A DNA stretch of 64,000 nt from Mycoplasmatota bacterium (GTDB lineage: Bacteria; Bacillota_I; Bacilli_A; RF39; UBA660): NCBI GenBank assembly GCA_022774645.1, contig JALFKQ010000032.1, positions 30,253 to 94,252 on the forward strand, written 5' to 3'. A program made the position numbers and the translations under genes. Under the pieces are notes generated by a model. That model was not told the origin of the DNA. It saw nothing but the letters and a program-made list of their open reading frames with translations, and searched no databases. Positions 9,552 to 19,044 of this stretch are shown one piece after another. The first letter of the stretch is position 1; every line of letters begins with the position of its first letter.

Positions 9552-10109
9552 ATGGAAAGTAAGTATGTTAATAAATGTAATACTATTATTTATTTACTTG
9601 TTTTAATAGTTTTGTTTGCTATGCTTATAGGAACTTCATATGCTTATTATGTTAAAAAAATTAAAAATGGTGATGAATCAAGAGTTGTAATTAAAACTGC
9701 TAATATGTTAATGAGATATGCAGAAAAGAATGAAATTAATGTAACTAATATTGAACCTGGATTCGAAACTTCGCTTGATTTTTCAATTGAAAACTATAGT
9801 ACAGATACAATTGGAAAATATAAAATAAAATTAGAAATAGAAAGTCCTTTGATAGATAATATTGATGAGAATTTTGTTTATACACTTACTGGTAAGGCTA
9901 ATAAAAATAGTTCTAATAATACGGTGATTGATGTTAACGAAACGCCTATTCCTGTTGAAACCTCTTTGATAGGTAAAGGAATAATAACACCAGAAACATT
10001 ACATGAATATAAGTTAACTATAAAACTTAAAGAAAATAATCAAAATCAAAATTATTTATCTGGAAAAATTTTTATAGCTAAAATAGTTGTAGAAAAGGAT
10101 TATGAATAG
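9552..10109 (+). CDS. TasA/camelysin-like secreted protein, paralog of 8824
   Basis: LFAMLIGTSYAYYVKKIKNGDESRVVIKTANMLMRYAE; 'NIEPGFETSLDFSIENYSTDTIGKYKIKLEI'. Confidence 0.7.
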   Translation: MESKYVNKCNTIIYLLVLIVLFAMLIGTSYAYYVKKIKNGDESRVVIKTANMLMRYAEKNEINVTNIEPGFETSLDFSIENYSTDTIGKYKIKLEIESPLIDNIDENFVYTLTGKANKNSSNNTVIDVNETPIPVETSLIGKGIITPETLHEYKLTIKLKENNQNQNYLSGKIFIAKIVVEKDYE

Positions 10110-10119
10110 GTGAAGCATT

Positions 10120-10734
10120 ATGGAAGAAGATAAGAAGCTTAAAAGAAAAAGAACTTTACATATGATTTCTAATATATTTAGTTATACTTTAATAGCTATA
10201 TTAATGATTATTGGTTCATTTTTAGTGTTTTATGTTATTGATGGTAAAATATGTAAGAGTAAAGGTAAAACTCCTATGTTTGGTTTATTTACTATAATTA
10301 GTCCAAGTATGACTGGAACTATTAATGTATATGATGTAGCATTTGTAAAGAGAATTAATACTGATAATTTAAAAGAGGGAGATATTATTACTTTTTATTC
10401 AGAAAATACATTCTTTGGGGGTACTCCAATAACTCATAGAATAGTTAAAGTTATTGACTCTCCGGATACTGGAAAGTTATTTATGGTAAAGGGTGATGCT
10501 AATGCTAAAGCTGATGATGAAAAAGTAAAACCAAGTAATGTTGTTGGAAAAGTATATTTTAAGATACCACAACTTGGAAGAATTCAATTTTTCTTAGCTT
10601 CAAAGAGTGGTTGGATTGTTGCTATATTAATACCAGCACTTGCAATAATATCATATGATGTTTATAAGATATTTAGATTATTCTTACTTAAGAGTAAATT
10701 ATTAAGTTTAGAAAATCAACATGGTAATATATAA
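10120..10734 (+). CDS. Signal peptidase I, SipW/ER type (Ser/His)
   Basis: IISPSMTGTINVYDVAFVKRI...GDIITFYSE...PITHRIVKVI...KGDANAKAD; His replaces the general-base Lys. Confidence 0.85.
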   Translation: MEEDKKLKRKRTLHMISNIFSYTLIAILMIIGSFLVFYVIDGKICKSKGKTPMFGLFTIISPSMTGTINVYDVAFVKRINTDNLKEGDIITFYSENTFFGGTPITHRIVKVIDSPDTGKLFMVKGDANAKADDEKVKPSNVVGKVYFKIPQLGRIQFFLASKSGWIVAILIPALAIISYDVYKIFRLFLLKSKLLSLENQHGNI

Positions 10735-10770
10735 AAAAGTTTTTTGATTATTATTCAAAAAACTTTTTAT
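10733..10770. terminator. Bidirectional terminator between convergent genes
   Basis: aaaaagttttttga-ttatta-ttcaaaaaacttttt. Confidence 0.8.
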
Positions 10771-11818
10771 TTTCAATTATTCTTTTATTATTAGGATTAA
10801 TTCTTAATGCTTTTTTAATATGTTTTAAACCTTCTTTTTTATTACCAATATAATAGTAACATATGCTTAATATATCATCAACAGTTTCATCTTTTGAAAA
10901 TATTTCATTTATATATGTTAAATTATCATTTTTTATTTTTAATGATTTTATACCATATTTAATTGCTTCCTTGTATTTATTTAAATTATAGTATAACAAC
11001 ATTAATTCAATATATGCTTCTTTTAAATATGGAGCTTCTTTTATAGCAAGTTCATACCACATTTTGGCTTCTTCATATCTTTTTAATGCTATATAACTTC
11101 TAGCAATATATCTCATTGAAGCAGCTCTTTCATCTTTCCAAGTTGATGATTTTAAATTTAAATGTTTTATTAATGTATCTATACATTTATTCCATTTTTT
11201 ATAGTACATGTATTCTCTTCCAAGATAATGCATATTTCTATCATCATTTGGATCATCTTTCACTGAAAGTTCTAATAATTTAAGGTATGAACTTCTTGAT
11301 TTATTGTTATCAGGATAGTGGTTTATTATTATTTTATCTGTTTGAATTATGTTTTCATTTATATTTGTACTTAATATTTCATGAACTGGATGAATCCATT
11401 TATAATATTTATTTTTATGTATTTTGTTTGCATAAAAACTAATTAGTGGTCTATTATTTTCATCTAGTTTCCAATTATATAAATATTTGATTCTTGTTAT
11501 ATCATTATTCCATAGTTTTAATAATTCATTTTTCCATCCTGGTTGCATTACTTCATCTAAATCTAAACAAATACATATATCTGTATCTTTTGGTATTAGT
11601 TTTAATGATTCATTTCTTGCTATATCAAATCTCCAAGGATTTATTATTTTTGTTTTATACTTTATGCCTAATTCTTTAAACTTTTTAATTGAGTTATCAG
11701 TTGAACCTGTATCTAACACAACTATATAATCTGCTTCTTTTATGCTTTTGTACCATCTTTCAATAAATTTTTCTTCATTTTTGCATATTGCATAAACACA
11801 TATTTTATATTTTGTCAT
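10751..11818 (-). CDS. Glycosyltransferase family 2 with C-terminal TPR repeats
   Basis: ICVYAICKNEEKFIERWYKSIKEADYIVVLDTGSTDNSI...ICLDLDEVMQPGW; TPR-like C-terminus. Confidence 0.88.
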   Translation of the reverse strand: MTKYKICVYAICKNEEKFIERWYKSIKEADYIVVLDTGSTDNSIKKFKELGIKYKTKIINPWRFDIARNESLKLIPKDTDICICLDLDEVMQPGWKNELLKLWNNDITRIKYLYNWKLDENNRPLISFYANKIHKNKYYKWIHPVHEILSTNINENIIQTDKIIINHYPDNNKSRSSYLKLLELSVKDDPNDDRNMHYLGREYMYYKKWNKCIDTLIKHLNLKSSTWKDERAASMRYIARSYIALKRYEEAKMWYELAIKEAPYLKEAYIELMLLYYNLNKYKEAIKYGIKSLKIKNDNLTYINEIFSKDETVDDILSICYYYIGNKKEGLKHIKKALRINPNNKRIIENKKFFE

Positions 11819-11820
11819 TA

Positions 11821-12531
11821 TTATGCAGATGGTCCAGTAGGTCCTTGTGGTATTGTTAAGTTTAAAACAAAGTTTGGAGCATCACCTGTTATATTGGCTT
11901 GTGCTTGTGTTCCTGGATCACCGGTAGTTACTGTTCCAATAGTTATTACTGGTGTTTCGCCAGCAGCTCCTGTTGGTCCAGTAGGTCCCGTTGGACCAGT
12001 AGCACCTGTTTCACCTGTAGGGCCTATTGGTCCGGCAACTCCTTGAATTCCTTGTAATCCTTGTGGGCCAGTAGGTCCAGTGGCTCCAGTAATTCCTTGA
12101 ATTCCTTGTAATCCTTGTGGACCAGTAGGTCCTGTTGGTCCTGTTGGTCCAGTGGCTCCGGCAACTCCTTGAATTCCTTGTAATCCTTGAGGTCCAGTAG
12201 GTCCAGTTGGTCCAGTGGCTCCAGCAACTCCTTGAATTCCTTGTAATCCTTGAGGTCCAGTTGGTCCAGTGGCTCCAGTAATTCCTTGAATTCCTTGTAA
12301 TCCTTGTGGACCAGTAGGTCCAGTTGGTCCAATGGCTCCAGTAATTCCTTGAATTCCTTGTAATCCTTGAGGTCCAGTAGGTCCTGTTGCTCCTGTTGGC
12401 CCAGTAGGTCCAGTTGGTCCAGTTGGTCCAGTAGGTCCAGTAGCACCTCCGCTTGGTCCTGTAGGCCCAGTAGGACCAGTAGGGCCGTAACATGTATATA
12501 TTGGCGGCATTAATTTACAATTATTACTCAT
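11821..12531 (-). CDS. Collagen-like Gly-X-Y repeat surface protein with BclA-like C-terminal segment
   Basis: ([21 protein letters not shown])n; C-term [42 protein letters not shown]. Confidence 0.93.
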   Translation of the reverse strand: MSNNCKLMPPIYTCYGPTGPTGPTGPSGGATGPTGPTGPTGPTGPTGATGPTGPQGLQGIQGITGAIGPTGPTGPQGLQGIQGITGATGPTGPQGLQGIQGVAGATGPTGPTGPQGLQGIQGVAGATGPTGPTGPTGPQGLQGIQGITGATGPTGPQGLQGIQGVAGPIGPTGETGATGPTGPTGPTGAAGETPVITIGTVTTGDPGTQAQANITGDAPNFVLNLTIPQGPTGPSA

Positions 12532-12604
12532 ATTTCCTCCTATATTATTATATTAATTCATTATAATAATGATAATTAGTTTTAACTATATAAAAATACA
12601 GAAA

Positions 12605-13381
12605 TTATTTATCTGTATTTTTTGATATTAATTTATACATAACTATTGAAATTATTGTTAATATAAATATTCCGCTCATTACAAGATTTAAATTAAATAC
12701 TTGTGAACCGTAAAGAATAAGGTATCCAATTCCGGTTTTTGATGTTAAAAATTCTCCCATTATAACACCTATTAAACACATTGAAATATTTATTTTAAAA
12801 CTATTTAGTATTGTACTTTTATTTTCTTTTAAAACGACATTTATTAATATATCTTTTTTTGAAGCATTAAAAGTTTTTAATAATTTTATTTTTAATTTAT
12901 CTGTGTTTATAAAACCATTATATATAGTTTGTATACTTACTATTAATGATATTAATATTGCCATTAAAATAATACTTTTTGTATTTGCACCAATCCATAT
13001 TATAATAATTGGACCTAATGCTACTTTTGGAAGACTATTTAATATTGTTAAATAAGGGTCTAGTACTTTTGCTATGAAATTATGATTGTAAAGCATTATC
13101 GATATTATTATTGATAGTATACTTGTTAATATAAATGAAATGATTGTTTCTTTTATAGTAATGAGTATATGTGGAAATAAATTATTTTGAATATAAAGGT
13201 TTTTAATAGTTATAAAGATTTGTTTAGGTGAGCTAGTGATGAAGGTATTAATAATGTTTTTATTAGCAAGTATTTGCCATAATGTTATAAATAATATGAA
13301 TATTAATATTTGAGTAAATATTATTTTTATATTTTGTTTTTTAATATTTTTTAAATATTGTTTTTGTTCATTACTCATCAT
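12605..13381 (-). CDS. ABC transporter permease (SsuC/TauC/ThiX-type)
   Basis: BPD_transp_1-like; ILNSLPKVALGPIIIIWIGANTKSII...SMCLIGVIMGEFLTSKTGIGYLI. Confidence 0.88.
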   Translation of the reverse strand: MMSNEQKQYLKNIKKQNIKIIFTQILIFILFITLWQILANKNIINTFITSSPKQIFITIKNLYIQNNLFPHILITIKETIISFILTSILSIIISIMLYNHNFIAKVLDPYLTILNSLPKVALGPIIIIWIGANTKSIILMAILISLIVSIQTIYNGFINTDKLKIKLLKTFNASKKDILINVVLKENKSTILNSFKINISMCLIGVIMGEFLTSKTGIGYLILYGSQVFNLNLVMSGIFILTIISIVMYKLISKNTDK

Positions 13382-14123
13382 CTATTTCCTTCCATATTAT
13401 GTCATAATATTCTCTAAATAATGGGTCTTTTCTATTTTCTATTGGACCTTTTTTATTTTCTAATACAATATTATGTATATTTTTGATTATGGCTGGTCTA
13501 TTTGATAGTACTATTATTTTGTCACACATAGATATAGCTTCTGAAATATCGTGTGTTACGATTAGAACTGTTTTTTGTTCTTCTTTTATAATGTTATAAA
13601 CATCATTACTTACTTTTAATCTTGTTTGATAGTCTAATGCTCCGAATGGTTCATCTAATAAGAGAATATCTGGGTTACAGGCAAGTGTTCTAATAAGTGC
13701 TAATCTTTGTTTCATACCACCTGATAATTCATTTGGATATTTGTCTTTAAAATCATATAGACCATATTTTTTTAATAAGTTTATTGTAAAATCTTTACTA
13801 TCATTATTTAATTTCTTTGATATTTTTAAACCTAATATTGCATTTTCATATATTGTGAGCCAAGAAAACAAGCAAGCATCTTGAAGCATATATCCGATTG
13901 ATACATTATCTTTTATAGATATAGTTCCAGAGTATTCATTATCTAATCCTGATATTATATTTAATATTGAACTTTTACCACATCCGGAAGGACCAATTAT
14001 ACCTACAAATTCATTATTGTATAAATCAAATGATATATCTTTTATTGCGGTTGTTTCTCCTTTTATTGAGTGATATGTTTTTGATATATTTTTAAGTGTT
14101 AATAATTTATTTATTGAATTCAT
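13371..14123 (-). CDS. ABC transporter ATP-binding protein (SsuB/TauB/ThiZ-type)
   Basis: Walker A GPSGCGKSS, signature LSGGMKQRLALIRTLA, Walker B DILLLDEPFGALD. Confidence 0.93.
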   Translation of the reverse strand: MNSINKLLTLKNISKTYHSIKGETTAIKDISFDLYNNEFVGIIGPSGCGKSSILNIISGLDNEYSGTISIKDNVSIGYMLQDACLFSWLTIYENAILGLKISKKLNNDSKDFTINLLKKYGLYDFKDKYPNELSGGMKQRLALIRTLACNPDILLLDEPFGALDYQTRLKVSNDVYNIIKEEQKTVLIVTHDISEAISMCDKIIVLSNRPAIIKNIHNIVLENKKGPIENRKDPLFREYYDIIWKEIDDE

Positions 14124-15090
14124 TTGTTATTAAAATCTTAGAATCTAGTTTATCTTCTATAAGTTTTCCATAATAAAGTATATCTATTAATTTGTCATAG
14201 TCTTTACTATTAACAAATGTAGAGTCATACCATGAGTCTGCAGTTTTATATCTATCAACAAGTGTAGTTAAATCTTTTAAACTTGTATCTGGAAATTGAT
14301 TTATTATTGCTTTTGCGATTGTTTCTGAATCATTTTCTTTTGTAAATTTTATTCCTTTATTTAATGCATCATTAAATCTTTTTATTAAGTCTTTATTATT
14401 ATTAATAAACTCTTCTTTTGCATAAAATGCTGTATATGGTACTGTTCCTGATAAGTTACCAAGTGATGTAAGAGGGCAACCATAGTCTTGTTTTTCTAAA
14501 TTTAATGCATTCGGTTCGAATAGATTTACAAAGTCACCTTGACCACTTATATAAGCACCAGTTAATGCAGAGAATTCTACACTTGAATCGATTATTATAT
14601 CATTTTCGTCTATTCCATTTTTTTTAAGAGCATATTTAAACATTAATAAAGGCATACCGCCGCTTCTTCCGGCTAAAACTTTTTTGCCCTTTAAATCAGT
14701 AAGTGTAAAGTTGTCTTTTAGTTTACAATCTCCAACTATAAATTGTCCGTCTCTTTTTGTTAAAGATGCAAATGTTAGAAGTTTTTCTTTAGAGTTATTA
14801 TAGATGTAAACTGTTGTTTCTGGGCCAGAAAAACCAATATTAACATCATTACTTAAAACAGCAGTTGCAACTTTATCTGCTCCTGGGGTAAGAATAACTT
14901 CTAGATCAATATTATTGTCTTTAAAATATCCTTTTTCAATTGATACATACCATGGTGTATAGAAAACTGAATGTGTTACCTCTGAAACAACTAATTTATC
15001 ATTTCTACTATCTTTTTCTCTTATTCCTATTATTATACTTAGAATAATTATTGCTATTAATGAGAAAATAGTTAAAAATATTTTTTTCAT
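14107..15090 (-). CDS. ABC transporter substrate-binding protein, NMT1/THI5/SsuA-like
   Basis: HSVFYTPWYVSIEKGYFKDNNIDLEVILTPGADKVATAVLSNDVNIGFSGPE; N-terminal hydrophobic anchor, no lipobox Cys. Confidence 0.85.
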   Translation of the reverse strand: MKKIFLTIFSLIAIIILSIIIGIREKDSRNDKLVVSEVTHSVFYTPWYVSIEKGYFKDNNIDLEVILTPGADKVATAVLSNDVNIGFSGPETTVYIYNNSKEKLLTFASLTKRDGQFIVGDCKLKDNFTLTDLKGKKVLAGRSGGMPLLMFKYALKKNGIDENDIIIDSSVEFSALTGAYISGQGDFVNLFEPNALNLEKQDYGCPLTSLGNLSGTVPYTAFYAKEEFINNNKDLIKRFNDALNKGIKFTKENDSETIAKAIINQFPDTSLKDLTTLVDRYKTADSWYDSTFVNSKDYDKLIDILYYGKLIEDKLDSKILITNEFNK

Positions 15091-15207
15091 ATATCCTCGC
15101 TTTCATATTTAATATATTCAAAGATTAATATTTTGTTATTTTATATTGAATTATTTTAAAAGACATTATATAATTAATTTGTATAATGTGAAGGTAAGGA
15201 GGATGTA

Positions 15208-16323
15208 ATGAGGTGCTTAGCAAATGTTTTTTTGAAACAAAAAGCTAAATGCATTCTTAAAAATGTAGATGTACTTATTTCTAAGGAATTAAAACCTTAT
15301 CCTAAGAATATAGAAGATTTTGAAATTTGTGTTGATAAATTTTATGAATATTTTATATTTGGTAAAAGGGATATAACTAATGCTTTAAATGAGTATGAGG
15401 ATATTTTTAATAAGTATGATGTTGATAATATCGTAATAAAAAGAATGCTTTTAATATTTTTTGAAACTGTTGTTGATTATTTAGATATTATTAATAATCC
15501 TGTGGAATTTGAATGGTATTATTTAGTTGCTAAAATGATGCTTTTATGTATTATGTTAGAAGAATTAACTAATTCACTTACTGTTCCTAAGGTTGATTAT
15601 TATACTGCTATTAAGATATTAGAAAAGAAAAATGATTATCTATTTGATGATGAATCTAAAAAGTTATTTAATGATAATTATTTGAAGATTATGAAGAACA
15701 TTACTAAAAGTGTTAATGCTAGTAAGAAATGTTTAAATACTCTTTCTAAAAGTCCTTTAAAAGTTTATTATGATTATATGGGTAAAATAGATAATACTAA
15801 TTTATTTATATCTAAAGTTAATTTTGATAAAAAGTATTTTGAAGGAATAGATGAATCTCATGTTTTTGATGCTTTTGTTAAATATGGTTTTGCTGAGGAC
15901 TTTAAGTATATTGAAGCAGAACATACATCTTTTGAAATTATTAAAAATTATTTTGATAATAAGGCTAACACATTGTATTTTATAAAGCTTCCAGAGAACT
16001 TCTTTAGGCTTATGACTAATGTTACTAAAATGTGTAATATTGTTGAACCTAAAACTATTAAAAACATTGTATTTTTAGTTCCTTATAAGGAATTTATAAA
16101 TAGAGATGTTAAGGTTAAAGAACTTAAAAATTTTGGATTTAAGTTAGGTGTATATGATTTTAACACAGTTGAAAGTAAGAGTTATAAATTAAAGAATGTT
16201 GTTGATTATGTTTATTTTAAGCATAATAAAGTGTCTAATTATAACAGTACTATTGAATTTTCTAAGAGTATTGGAGTTACAATAATAGAAAATGAAGGTA
16301 ATGCTTATAAGGTTTATAAGTAG
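15208..16323 (+). CDS. Hypothetical protein, first gene of the AAA+/SipW/TasA-like locus
   Basis: 371-aa ORF with strong SD aaggagg; no recognisable domain. Confidence 0.6.
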   Translation: MRCLANVFLKQKAKCILKNVDVLISKELKPYPKNIEDFEICVDKFYEYFIFGKRDITNALNEYEDIFNKYDVDNIVIKRMLLIFFETVVDYLDIINNPVEFEWYYLVAKMMLLCIMLEELTNSLTVPKVDYYTAIKILEKKNDYLFDDESKKLFNDNYLKIMKNITKSVNASKKCLNTLSKSPLKVYYDYMGKIDNTNLFISKVNFDKKYFEGIDESHVFDAFVKYGFAEDFKYIEAEHTSFEIIKNYFDNKANTLYFIKLPENFFRLMTNVTKMCNIVEPKTIKNIVFLVPYKEFINRDVKVKELKNFGFKLGVYDFNTVESKSYKLKNVVDYVYFKHNKVSNYNSTIEFSKSIGVTIIENEGNAYKVYK

Positions 16324-16330
16324 GTGATTC

Positions 16331-17023
16331 ATGAAAGATGCAACTATAAAGGTAAAAGCTGAAAAAATATATAAAAGAAAGTTTTTTTCTAGAATTGTTA
16401 AGATGAGTTTACTTGTTCTATTATTATTTTTTTCAATATTATATTTAATTTTATATGTTGTTAATAGTAATGGTTATTTTACAATTAAGTTAGACAAGAA
16501 TTTGAAAGCTGAAAGACATATACTTTTGTCTTCTGATTCTGAATTTTCAGCTGAGACAGTTGAAATAAAGGTTAAAGGTTTAGAGTATATGGACAATATT
16601 ACTGAGTCGTGGATACCTATAGACGAAGTAATACAAAAAGAGGGCGATAATAGTGCTGATAACTATATTGCTTATACATTCTTTATAAAAAATGATGGAG
16701 AAAATAAAGTTGATTATAAAAATAAGATTGTTATTGAATCTGTTATAAAGAATGTTGATGATGCTGTTAGGGTTGCGGTGTTTACTAATGGCGAAAAGAA
16801 AGTCTATGCTAAAAAAGCAAAAGATGGTAAAGAAGAACCAAATACAATTGCGTTTTTATCAAATCATTTAATTATGGAACAAGAAAGAAATGGGTTAGAA
16901 CCTGGAAAAATTGATAGGTACACTATTCTTGTTTGGTTAGAAGGAAAAGACCCGGAATGCATCGATGATATTATTGGCGGAGAGATGAAGATGTCAATGA
17001 TAATTACTGAGAAAAGTGAATAA
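16331..17023 (+). CDS. Membrane-anchored TasA-like ectodomain protein with WLEGxDxEC motif
   Basis: Single N-terminal TM (MSLLVLLLFFSILYLILYVV); C-terminal 'ILVWLEGKDPECIDDIIGGEMKMSMII' shared with 17042, 21760 and 22927. Confidence 0.65.
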   Translation: MKDATIKVKAEKIYKRKFFSRIVKMSLLVLLLFFSILYLILYVVNSNGYFTIKLDKNLKAERHILLSSDSEFSAETVEIKVKGLEYMDNITESWIPIDEVIQKEGDNSADNYIAYTFFIKNDGENKVDYKNKIVIESVIKNVDDAVRVAVFTNGEKKVYAKKAKDGKEEPNTIAFLSNHLIMEQERNGLEPGKIDRYTILVWLEGKDPECIDDIIGGEMKMSMIITEKSE

Positions 17024-17041
17024 TTATGAAAGGAAATGTAT

Positions 17042-18130
17042 ATGGAAAATCAAAATGAAAATTCTACTTTTCAACAAGCAGAAGTAATTATGCCTGTTGA
17101 AAATAAAGTAGTAGAAGAAACTAAAAAAGAAGAAAAACAAGAGTCTAATGATGGTAGAAAAAAGATTCTTACTGCTTTCTTAATGTTAGTAGTAACAGCT
17201 ATTTCATTAACAACTGCATCATATGCATGGTTCACAGAAAATACAACTGTAACTGTTGATAGTATTGATGTTAATGTTAGTGCAGCAAATGGTATCCAAG
17301 TTTCTGTTGATGCTGTTAACTGGAAAGCAAATATTACAAATGCAGATATAACTGGTGCTGCATATCAAGGTAATACTAATCAATTACCTACTCAAATCGT
17401 ACCTGTTTCAACAATAGGAGAAGTTGATACAGCTACTGGATTTATGAAAATGTTTAGAGGAAGTATTGAAGCTGATGCAACTACTGCTCATGGTTATAGA
17501 ATAGTTGCTAGTCGTTCAACTGAAACAGCTGGTACACTTGGAGATTTTATAGCATTTGATTTATTCTTACTTGCTACACAACCTACAACTGTATATTTAA
17601 CAACTACTTCTGATGTTATTGCTAGTGGAGCTGACACTGGACTTAAGAATGCTGCTAGAGTAGCTTTCTTATATGAAGGTAGTGCTGCTACTGGTGCCAG
17701 TGCTGATGCGATTGCACTTAAAGGTGCTTCATCTCATGGAACTGGAAATACTAATATATTCTGGGAACCAAATAATAATATCCACAAAGCTGGTGGAGTT
17801 GCTCAAGCACAAAACTATGGTCAAACTAGTTTTGCAACTGATACAGTAGTTCCAAATTATTTAGGTATTAAAGCTAATATTGATGCTGGTTTAGCACTTG
17901 ATTATCAATCAAATAATGCAACATATTTTAGTTCTGTTACACCAGATATTACAACTCCAGATGATAATAATGCTAATGGAGAATATAAAACATTATTTAA
18001 TTTAGCTGCTGGTATTAATAAGATTAGAATATATGGTTGGGTAGAAGGACAAGATTACGATTGTGAAAACAATGCATCTGGTACTAATATCAAATTTAAT
18101 ATTCAAATATCTAAGAATGCTAATGCTTAA
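17042..18130 (+). CDS. TasA-like secreted protein with SYAWF signal end and WVEGxDxxC motif
   Basis: ILTAFLMLVVTAISLTTASYAWFTENTTVTVDSIDVNVSAANGIQV...IYGWVEGQDYDCENN; ORF track start 17036, SD spacing favours 17042. Confidence 0.72.
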   Translation: MENQNENSTFQQAEVIMPVENKVVEETKKEEKQESNDGRKKILTAFLMLVVTAISLTTASYAWFTENTTVTVDSIDVNVSAANGIQVSVDAVNWKANITNADITGAAYQGNTNQLPTQIVPVSTIGEVDTATGFMKMFRGSIEADATTAHGYRIVASRSTETAGTLGDFIAFDLFLLATQPTTVYLTTTSDVIASGADTGLKNAARVAFLYEGSAATGASADAIALKGASSHGTGNTNIFWEPNNNIHKAGGVAQAQNYGQTSFATDTVVPNYLGIKANIDAGLALDYQSNNATYFSSVTPDITTPDDNNANGEYKTLFNLAAGINKIRIYGWVEGQDYDCENNASGTNIKFNIQISKNANA

Positions 18131-18148
18131 TAGAGGAAGAGGTGTAGA

Positions 18149-18703
18149 ATGAAAGGGAAAAAAATATTTAAAGTTATTTTAGATGTGTTAGTGTGGATAA
18201 TTATTATCCTAGCTGCTAGTGTTACTTTGATTACACTAACTTCTCGTGAAAAGGGAGTTTCTCAAATATTTGGATATGTACCATTAAATATTCAAACAGG
18301 ATCAATGGAACCTACAATTAAAACTGATGATTTAATCATTACTAAACAATATGATGGAAAGAGTGAACTTAAAGAAGGAGATGTTATCTCATTTAGAGCT
18401 ACAGAACAAGATACCTATATAATTAAAACACACCGTATTAAGTCTGTTTTAACTGTTAATGGTATGACTTCTTATATTACTCAAGGTGATGCTAATACTG
18501 GAGAAGATGATCAACAAGTAGCTCCTGGTGATATTATATCTGTATGGAATGGAACTAGAATTCCTAAGTTAGGAGCTGTTCTTACATTCTTAAAAACAAA
18601 GGTTGGTTTCTTTGTATGTATTATATTACCACTTGCAGCATTCTTCATTTATCAATTGTATAAATTTATAATGTTGTTATTAGATTATAAAAAAGTTAAA
18701 TGA
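18149..18703 (+). CDS. Signal peptidase I, SipW/ER type (Ser/His)
   Basis: NIQTGSMEPTIKTDDLIITKQ...EGDVISFRATEQDTYIIKTHRIKSV...TQGDANTGEDDQQV. Confidence 0.88.
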   Translation: MKGKKIFKVILDVLVWIIIILAASVTLITLTSREKGVSQIFGYVPLNIQTGSMEPTIKTDDLIITKQYDGKSELKEGDVISFRATEQDTYIIKTHRIKSVLTVNGMTSYITQGDANTGEDDQQVAPGDIISVWNGTRIPKLGAVLTFLKTKVGFFVCIILPLAAFFIYQLYKFIMLLLDYKKVK

Positions 18704-18719
18704 TTTGTTAATATAAATT

Positions 18720-18743
18720 GACTACTTAATTGTAGTCTTTTTT
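18720..18743 (+). terminator. Rho-independent terminator after sipW-like gene
   Basis: gactac-ttaatt-gtagtc TTTTTT. Confidence 0.75.
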
Positions 18744-18793
18744 ATTGACTTTATTTTTTAGATGTTATAGTTATGTTAAGGTAGGAATGTGTT

Positions 18794-18898
18794 ATGAAGT
18801 GTAAAAATGGATTTACTTTAGTGGAGTTACTTGCTGTAATTGCGGTACTTGCTATACTTGCGGTATTATCGGTACCAAATATCATTAAATTGGTTTAA
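18794..18898 (+). pseudogene. Truncated type IV prepilin-like mini-ORF (34 aa)
   Basis: MKCKNGFTLVELLAVIAVLAILAVLSVPNIIKLV* - complete class III leader/N-methylation helix, stop directly after the helix. Confidence 0.6.
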
Positions 18899-18947
18899 TC
18901 GAAGCGGTAGAATTCCATGAAATTTGAAATTTGTTATTAAGTAGTTA

Positions 18948-18976
18948 AATAAGTGATTAAGTTCACTTATTTTTAT
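18948..18976 (+). terminator. Rho-independent terminator
   Basis: aataagtga-ttaagt-tcacttatt TTT. Confidence 0.7.
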
Positions 18977-19044
18977 TGTATTCAAGTGCCTTTTTATGGT
19001 AAAATTAATATGAATAATAGGATTAAGAATAGAGGTGAAGAGAA

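Noticed and set aside
11861-12490. Regularly spaced DNA repeats that could suggest a CRISPR or minisatellite array
   Set aside because: Repeats encode in-frame Gly-X-Y triplets with codon-level variation and no unique spacers.
12011-12493. Repetitive ORFs in the two other reading frames (minus strand) of the collagen-like gene
   Set aside because: Frame-shifted readings of the [10 protein letters not shown] repeat; the Gly-X-Y frame is clearly the coding one.
15091-15207. Possible TPP riboswitch for the NMT1/THI5-like transporter
   Set aside because: No conserved TPP-riboswitch core sequences seen on either strand.
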